Below, piece after piece: positions 1 to 5,600 of a stretch of 15,645 nt of DNA (position 1 is the first letter of the stretch; each line of letters begins with the position of its first letter). Source of the stretch: JANNMJ01 sp031397815 (GTDB taxonomy: Bacteria; Bacteroidota; Bacteroidia; Cytophagales; Hymenobacteraceae); NCBI GenBank assembly GCA_031397815.1, contig JANNMJ010000185.1, positions 1-15,645 of the forward strand, read 5' to 3'. Made by a program: the position numbers and the translations under genes. The notes under the pieces were generated by a model. It did not search any database. It was not told the origin of the DNA and worked only from the letters and a program-made list of their open reading frames with translations.

Positions 1-23
1 GGACCGCCACCCACGATGAACAC

Positions 24-60
24 AACCGCATGCGGGCGGGCACAAGGCCACGCCCCTACG
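24..60 (-). repeat. Dispersed GC-rich repeat, unit 2, copy 1
   Basis: The reverse complement of this 37-bp stretch matches 8522-8558 at 36 of 37 positions. It also matches 14011-14048, which carries one extra base. The core reads TAGGGGCGTGGCCTTGTGCC and ends in the palindrome CCGCATGCGG. In the two other places unit 2 sits inside a composite element next to unit 1, so this copy may be the edge of another composite that extends left of the window. Confidence 0.8.
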
Positions 61-310
61 TTTGATGGGCACGCGCCCCCCTTGCTGGCAGGTACAGAGA
101 CCTGCGACTACCCGACACGAAGCCTTCGCCCCACCTCAAAGCCGCTAGGCAGCAGCCTATCTCCGTGCCCCATACAAGGCCGACTAGCATTACTAAAAAA
201 ATTGTGCAAATGCCGCACAGATAGGGCAACCTTATGTGCAAGACGGCCCGTAAGCTATTTACTAAGTACGCCTAGCGGGCCGGGCCACGGTCCCCCGCAC
301 GGGGCTACTG

Positions 311-329
311 CTTCTCTCCTTTTCCTTCC
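311..329 (+). promoter_or_regulatory. Pyrimidine tract in place of a Shine-Dalgarno site (glf)
   Basis: An uninterrupted 19-nt run of C and T ends 6 nt before the glf ATG at 336. It contains TCCTTTTCCTTCC, which recurs exactly before kdpA at 14638-14650. No AGGAGG-like sequence is present. The function is unknown; a U-rich leader bound by ribosomal protein S1 is one possibility (inference). Confidence 0.45.
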
Positions 330-335
330 GAAAGC

Positions 336-1625
336 ATGTTTGATTACCTCATCGTCGGGGCTGGCTTCGCCGGTGCCGTACTAGCGGAACGCTTGGCCTC
401 AGATGCCGGCAAGAAAGTGTTGATCGTCGATAAGCGGCCGCATATTGGTGGCAATGCTTATGACCACTACAACGAAGACGGGCTGCTCATCCATAAGTAT
501 GGGCCGCACATCTTCCACACGAATTCGAAGGACGTTTTCGACTATCTCTCGCGCTTCACCGAGTGGCGCCCCTACGAGCACCGCGTACTTGCGAGCGTCG
601 ATGGGCAGCACGTGCCGATTCCGATCAACCTCGATACCATCAACACCCTCTACGGTCTGAACCTGACGAGCTTCGAAGTAGAGAAATTCTTCGACTCGGT
701 GGCGGAGCCGGTGGAAACCGTACGCACCTCCGAGGACGTGGTGGTGAGCAAAGTCGGGCGCGAGCTGTACGAGAAGTTCTTCCGCAACTACACCCGCAAG
801 CAGTGGGGAATGGACCCGTCGGAGCTGGATAAGTCGGTCACGAGCCGCGTCCCCACCCGCACCAACCGCGACGGTCGCTACTTCACCGACACCTATCAGG
901 CGATGCCGCTCCACGGCTACACGCGGATGTTCGAGCGCCTCCTGAATCACCCGAACATCAAGGTGATGCTCAACTGCGATTACCGCGAGATTCAGGACGA
1001 GATCGGCTACCGCGAGATGATTTACACCGGCCCGGTGGATGAGTATTTCGATTGCCGTTACGGCAAGCTCCCGTACCGCTCGCTGCAATTCAAGCACGAA
1101 ACCCTCCCCACGGAGCGCCACCTCGCCGCACCGGTCGTGAACTACCCCAACGAGCACCCCTACACCCGGATCACCGAGTTCAAGGCGCTCACCGGGCAGC
1201 AGCACCCGAAAACGAGCATCGTCTACGAATACCCGCAAGCCGAAGGCGACCCATATTACCCCGTACCAAAGCCCGAAAACGCGGCCCTCTACGACCGGTA
1301 TAAGAAGCTCGCCGACGCCACGCCGGGCGTGCATTTCGTCGGGCGCCTCGCCACGTATCGGTACTACAATATGGACCAAGTAGTCGCGCAGGCGCTCACC
1401 CTCTACAAGAGCCTCACCGAGCAGCCCGCCACGGCCACCACATCCACCGGCGAGCATCGGCGCCCGCAGCCGCAGCCCGCGCGCCGCTCGGTCGTGCAAT
1501 CGGCCCAAGTCGCGATTGCGGAATCCCGCGCCGTCACGCAGCCCACCCTCCACGCCACCCCGCAGTGGACGGGCCAAAGCGCCCTCCCCACCGCCCAACG
1601 CGACCCTGATAAGCCGGTCGGGTAA
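336..1625 (+). CDS. glf: UDP-galactopyranose mutase
   Basis: This flavoenzyme interconverts UDP-galactopyranose and UDP-galactofuranose, the galactofuranose donor for surface polysaccharides; it acts in the cytoplasm with reduced FAD. The N-terminus has the Rossmann FAD motif VGAGFAG (residues 7-13). Family-typical blocks follow: YGPHIFHT, FRNYTRKQWG (W157) with SRVPTR after it, YTGPVDEYFD, and the FAD-contacting C-terminal block GRLATYRYYNMDQ (336-348). The conserved enzyme is complete by about residue 362. Roughly 67 further residues rich in Pro, Gln, Thr and Ala form a probably disordered tail, so 429 aa is longer than the usual 370-390. The ATG at 336 puts the FAD motif at the usual distance from the N-terminus. 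A terminator follows at 1656-1690, so the gene ends a transcript. No polysaccharide genes adjoin it inside the window. Confidence 0.96.
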   Translation: MFDYLIVGAGFAGAVLAERLASDAGKKVLIVDKRPHIGGNAYDHYNEDGLLIHKYGPHIFHTNSKDVFDYLSRFTEWRPYEHRVLASVDGQHVPIPINLDTINTLYGLNLTSFEVEKFFDSVAEPVETVRTSEDVVVSKVGRELYEKFFRNYTRKQWGMDPSELDKSVTSRVPTRTNRDGRYFTDTYQAMPLHGYTRMFERLLNHPNIKVMLNCDYREIQDEIGYREMIYTGPVDEYFDCRYGKLPYRSLQFKHETLPTERHLAAPVVNYPNEHPYTRITEFKALTGQQHPKTSIVYEYPQAEGDPYYPVPKPENAALYDRYKKLADATPGVHFVGRLATYRYYNMDQVVAQALTLYKSLTEQPATATTSTGEHRRPQPQPARRSVVQSAQVAIAESRAVTQPTLHATPQWTGQSALPTAQRDPDKPVG

Positions 1626-1655
1626 GGGTTGAGATTTGATTTTGATAAAAGAGAG

Positions 1656-1690
1656 AGGGGCGCTGACTGGTTGGTTGGCGCCCCTTTTTT
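1656..1690 (+). terminator. Intrinsic terminator of glf
   Basis: A perfect 8-bp GC-rich stem (AGGGGCGC at 1656-1663 with GCGCCCCT at 1678-1685) closes a 14-nt loop and runs into TTTTTT (1685-1690). It begins 31 nt after the glf stop codon. Confidence 0.85.
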
Positions 1691-1754
1691 GGGGATTTTT
1701 CTGGATTGCGTGTGCGCAGCCGCGTTGCCGTAACCGCCGTTCCGTAACCGCGTT

Positions 1755-1805
1755 CCCCACCCCGCCCCTCCGCCCCCCCCCTCCCCCTTCGGGGTTGGGG
1801 AGTTC
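1755..1805 (-). repeat. Unit-1 palindromic repeat, short form (copy A)
   Basis: Read on the minus strand it begins GAACTCCCCAACCCCG and shares its first 28 bases with the copy at 13818. It contains a 9-C homopolymer (1773-1781). Its distal side carries a 19-bp tail (1720-1738) identical in reverse complement to 8450-8468. The GAACTCC end faces the long-form copy at 1829, so the two can pair as an imperfect hairpin with a loop of about 23 nt. Confidence 0.75.
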
Positions 1806-1828
1806 ATTCATAACGGCGCTGTTCTAAC

Positions 1829-1910
1829 GAACTCCCCGCCCCGGAGGGGAGGGGTGGCCCGAAGGGCCGGGGTGGGGGGACACCCAGATACAGCCCGCCA
1901 TGAGAACCCA
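1829..1910 (+). repeat. Unit-1 palindromic repeat, long form (copy B)
   Basis: This 82-bp element matches the reverse complement of 8574-8655 at 80 of 82 positions and that of 14083-14164 at 79 of 82. It starts GAACTCCCCGCCCCGG, contains the small hairpin GGCCCGAAGGGCC, and ends with a block containing GATACAGCCCGCCATG. Identity with copy 8574-8655 extends a few bases further out (TAAC before GAACTC). Confidence 0.85.
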
Positions 1911-1947
1911 ATCGGCATACCAACCGGCATACGCGCTGCCACTCGAT

Positions 1948-2388
1948 TTACAAACCTTCTTCCACCACCGCTTGCAACCGCGCCATATCCGCTCTTTGGC
2001 TCTTTTGAATGGCGGCCAACACGAACCCCATCACGAACGACGGCAGGCTGGTCGCATCTAGCTCAGTCGTCCAGTGGAGATGGGTGGCGCCGTTATTCAC
2101 CTCAATCTGCCACCGATTCTGAATCAGAAACATCCCCTCGATACCGTGGTCCTGATAGGTGAGGTCGATGGGGTCGAGAACATCGATTTGCTGACCGAAT
2201 TCCATGGGGCGGCCCATTGCCTCCACGGTGGTGTAAATCCGCATCCCGATGGCGGGCGGCCCCGTCGGCGGGTCTTGCCGGAAGGCTTCCACTTGTCGCC
2301 ACCGGGGGAGCTGCGAGAAATCAGTCAGGACGGCGAACAGGCGTTCCGGCGGGCAGGCAAATTCAGTGGTGAGGTCGATGGAATTCAT
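1948..2388 (-). CDS. SRPBCC-fold (polyketide cyclase/START-like) protein
   Basis: The 146-residue product resembles the SRPBCC/polyketide-cyclase superfamily of small hydrophobic-pocket proteins, which bind or modify lipidic ligands; the true ligand is unknown. Family-like features are the N-terminal beta strand with a 'CPPERLFAVLTDFSQLPRW' helix (about residues 11-29), a central block ending RIYTTVEAMGRPMEF, a strand pattern ending in a Trp-rich segment (NRWQIEV, HLHWTTEL), and a long amphipathic C-terminal helix with a basic QKSQRADMARLQ stretch. The ATG at 2388 is chosen because it begins the conserved fold. The frame is open to 2502, but that extension is translated from repeat sequence; an ATG at 2424 is a weaker alternative. 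There is no signal peptide, so it is cytoplasmic. It is divergent from the macroglobulin gene and convergent with glf. Confidence 0.85.
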   Translation of the reverse strand: MNSIDLTTEFACPPERLFAVLTDFSQLPRWRQVEAFRQDPPTGPPAIGMRIYTTVEAMGRPMEFGQQIDVLDPIDLTYQDHGIEGMFLIQNRWQIEVNNGATHLHWTTELDATSLPSFVMGFVLAAIQKSQRADMARLQAVVEEGL

Positions 2389-2697
2389 GGGGGCAAAGAT
2401 GTGGGCGCCGGGTGTCGTCCGCATATAAGAGATCTGCACAGACCCACGGCCGCCTAGTGGACCAACGTAGGGGCGGGGCTTGTCCCCGCCCGCACACGCC
2501 ACCGATTGCCGGGCCGAACCCCATTCGGGAAATGCCTACTAAAGGTTCGGGCGGGGGCAAGCCCCGCCCCTACGATGCCGCCCCCGACTGTCTCACATAA
2601 AACGACTAAAAAATAGCCACTTGCGCCCCCAAACACGGGTTCGCGGCGCTTCATCAGCTACCTTTCGGCACGCGATTTTCTCCGCCAATCGCCCTGT
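2389..2697. other. Divergent intergenic region
   Basis: This space lies between the starts of the SRPBCC gene (-) and the alpha-2-macroglobulin gene (+). It is dominated by a 27-bp inverted repeat (2466-2574). The last 110 bp are less GC-rich (2595-2620 has several A runs) and should hold the macroglobulin promoter. TAccTTTC at 2659-2666 resembles the Bacteroidota -7 element TAnnTTTG, but no matching -33 TTTG is at the right spacing. No additional gene is seen. Confidence 0.6.
2466..2574. repeat. 27-bp near-perfect inverted repeat, GC-rich unit-2 relative
   Basis: The left arm 2466-2492 and right arm 2548-2574 are reverse complements at 26 of 27 positions and enclose 55 bp. Both arms start from their outer end with CGTAGGGGCGGGGCTTG, a variant of the unit-2 repeat seen at 24-60, 8522-8558 and 14011-14048. 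The structure sits in the promoter space between two divergent genes. Confidence 0.85.
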
Positions 2698-5600
2698 ATG
2701 CGTCGCTTACTTCCTTCCCTGCTGGCTGCCGTTGTGCTGCTGGCTTGCTCCCGTGCCGGCCAGCCGTTGGAGCGTCCTGAAACCAATTTTAATACGCTCA
2801 TCGACCCCGAGCAAAACCTGACGTTCACGTTCGCTGAGGACGTCGTGGCCGATTCGGTGGTCGGGCGCTGGGATACTACGGAAGTGCTGACGCTCACCCC
2901 GCGCTTGCCTGGCCAAGTGCGCTGGACGAGCCGCCGCGAGCTGACGTTCTCGCCGCGTCGGCCGTTTGCGCCGGCCACCAGTTACCGCGCTACGCTGCAA
3001 CCCGCGCTGCTGCCGAAACCAGCGACGAGCGCCGCCGCCCGGGCGCTCCCGACCGACGCCAAGTTTGAGTTTCATACGCCTTTCCTCGCCCTCACCGGCG
3101 CGCGGGCGTATTGGGCGGGCAAGCCCGGCGTGGCCGGGGCTGCTGAGGCGCGCGTTCAGCTGCATTTCAACTACCCCGTGCGCCCGGCCGATGTGCAGGG
3201 CAAGCTGCGCGTGACGGCCAACAACAAGACCGTAACGGCGAAGGTGACCGACGCCACCGCTGGTCTGACCGACGAAGTGACCGTGGCGCTGCCGAGTCTG
3301 GGGATCTACGAATCAGAGTCGAACCCCGTGGCGGTGAGCATTCAGGTGGCGGCGGGCCTGCCCGTGCCCGGCGCCGCGAAAGACGCCGATACCGACGCGG
3401 CGCTCGAAACGGGGACCGAAATCCCGGCGCGCGATGCGCTCAACGTGACGGAGATGACCGGCGCGTTCGCGCAGGGGCAAGGACGACTGAGCGTGTTCCT
3501 GACGCAGCCCGTCGTGACCGATGATGTGCCTTCCTTGGTGACGGTTTCACCGGCGGTGCCGTTTACGGTGCGGGCGTTGGAGAACGGGTTTCAGCTCGTG
3601 GGGGATTTTGTGGCCGGGAAGGCGTACGATGTTTCCGTCAACGGGAATCTGCGCGGCACGTTCGGCACGACGCTCGGGCAAGAGGTGCGGCAGACGGTTT
3701 CGTTCGGCACGGAGCCGCCGCGTTTGGCCTTCGCCGATGAGACGCGGATGTATCTGGGGGCGGCCGGAGCGCGGAATCTGGCGCTGAATCTGGCGGGCGT
3801 CCGGCGCGTGCGCGTCACCGTGACGAAGGTGTATGAGAACAACTTGCAACGGTTTCTGAAGGCCGAAGCCGATTATGGCTGGGACGATGAAGCGTATTCC
3901 GGCGGTTATGGCGGCGGTGAGCAGGAGTACGAAGACCATTCGTACCGCTACTACGATACCGACGCTGTGGGCAACGTGCTGCTGTCGCGGACGATGGACG
4001 TGAAAGCGATGCCCCGGCAGGGCAATGCGCGCCTGCTGCATTTGAGCTTGCAGGAGTTGGAGATGGGGTCGCCGTTGAAGGGGATGTACGTCATCCGCGT
4101 CCGCGATACGGAGCGGCGGTGGTTGCAGGCGTCGCAGCTCGTGGTGGTGTCGGATATTGGGCTGATGGCGCGGCAGAGCCGGGGCGGACTGCTGGTGATA
4201 GCGTCGTCGGTGCAGACGGCGGCTCCGCTGGCGGGCGTCGAGATTGCCGCTTTCAGCACGAATAACCAAGTGGTGGCGCGCGGCAAGACCGACGCCGACG
4301 GCGCTCTGTTGATTAAGGCCGAGCAGATTGGCACCGGGATTGGCGGGTTCAATCAAGAGCAGGATTTTGCGGCGGGTGCGGCTTCCGGGGCTGATTCGGA
4401 TGGCGAGTATTACGGCGCGGCCTCGCAGCGGGCGAATGACGCAGCGGATAGCGCCCCAGATAACCAGCCCACTACCGGGCGCTTCGAGCTGGGGCTGCTG
4501 ACGGCCCGCAAGGACAAAGATTTCTCGGTCCTCGACCTGAAAAAAACCCTCGTCGATGTGGCGCGCTACGATGTGGGCGGCTACACCAGCAACGCCGCCC
4601 ACTACATGGCCTTCTGCTACGGCGACCGCGACCTCTATCGCCCCGGCGATACCATTCGCGCTCACACCCTCGTGCGCACCCCCGACGATTGGAAACCCGT
4701 GACCGGCGTGCCGCTCAACATCCGGCTCGTGCTGCCGACGGGCCGCCCGTACCAAACCCAGCGCCTCACGCTGGATAAGCAGGGCGCCGCGCCCGCCAGC
4801 TTCCTCCTCCCCCCAACCGTGATGACCGGCCGCTGGACAATTGAAGTCCTCACCGCGAACGACGTCCTCCTCGCATCGCGCAAGCTGTCCGTAGAAGAGT
4901 TTCTGCCTGACCGGATGCGCGTCAAGGTGGAAGCGGCGCGGACCAGCCTGACGCCCGGCGAAGTGCAAACCATCAACGTGACCGCCACGACGCTCTTCGG
5001 ACCACCCGCCGCGCATCGGCATTACGAAGTCGAGTTCTCATTGCGCTCCAAATCCTTCCAACCGAAAGGGTACGACGACTTCAACTTCACCCTCAACCAA
5101 TCGCCGAACGGCACCCTCGAAAGTGTGGAGCGCGTGGTGAAGGAAGGCGAAACCAATGAGCAAGGCCGCTCCGAGGAGCTGACTTACACCGTGCCCGGCC
5201 ACTTGCAAGGGATGGGCCTGCTCACGGGCACCGCCTTCGCGGCCGTGTTCGACGAAACCGGTCGGCCCGTGAACCGCCTGACCGAGTTCGAGGTGCGGAC
5301 GCAGACGGGGATGGTCGGGATTGGGCGTTTTGAGGCGTGGCGCGGCACGAACCAGCCGCTCGCGGTGCCGCTCGTGCTGCTCGATTCCAAGGGGCAACCG
5401 CTCGGTAGTCAGCCTGTGACCGTGAAGGTGGTGCGGCGGGTTTGGGAAACCGTGGTGGAGCGGCAGTACGGCCGTTTCTCGTACAACTCGCAGCCGCGCG
5501 ACCAAGTGGTGCTGCAACAGCAATTGATGACCAACGCCGCCGGGAAGGCCACGCTCAATTACACGGCCCTCGCCTCCGGCGAATACAATATCACGGCGTG

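Larger units (their letters stand above)
1..335. other. Non-coding leader region upstream of glf
   Basis: No convincing gene is seen here. An open frame at 16-384 is only a read-through of a dispersed GC-rich repeat (24-60) and overlaps the glf start out of frame. The rest has lower GC around 190-275, the most promoter-like part, but no clean Bacteroidota -33/-7 pair (TTTG, TAnnTTTG) could be assigned. It ends in a 19-nt pyrimidine tract just before the glf ATG. Confidence 0.6.
1626..1947. other. Convergent intergenic region with terminator and paired repeats
   Basis: This 322-bp space lies between the 3' ends of glf (+) and the SRPBCC gene (-). It holds an intrinsic terminator (1656-1690), a 19-bp tail motif (1720-1738), a short unit-1 repeat (1755-1805) and a long unit-1 repeat (1829-1910). 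No gene is seen; open frames across it are translations of the repeats. Confidence 0.75.

Noticed and set aside
16..384. 122-codon open frame before glf
   Set aside because: It starts in the unit-2 repeat, shows no protein-like pattern, and overlaps the glf start in another frame.
399..1811. 470-codon open frame antisense to glf
   Set aside because: It is a shadow frame of a GC-rich, strongly conserved gene. Its product has no domain pattern and its upstream end is translated repeat sequence.
2389..2502. N-terminal extension of the SRPBCC protein to 2502
   Set aside because: The extra 38 residues are translated from the unit-2-like repeat and intergenic DNA; the fold starts at the ATG at 2388.
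2640..2666. Bacteroidota-type promoter before the macroglobulin gene (TAccTTTC)
   Set aside because: The -7 resemblance is good, but no TTTG lies 19-21 nt upstream, so it is only mentioned in the intergenic entry.
3547..5022. 491-codon open frame antisense to the macroglobulin gene
   Set aside because: His/Arg-rich shadow composition with no motif, while the sense frame has clear macroglobulin domains throughout.
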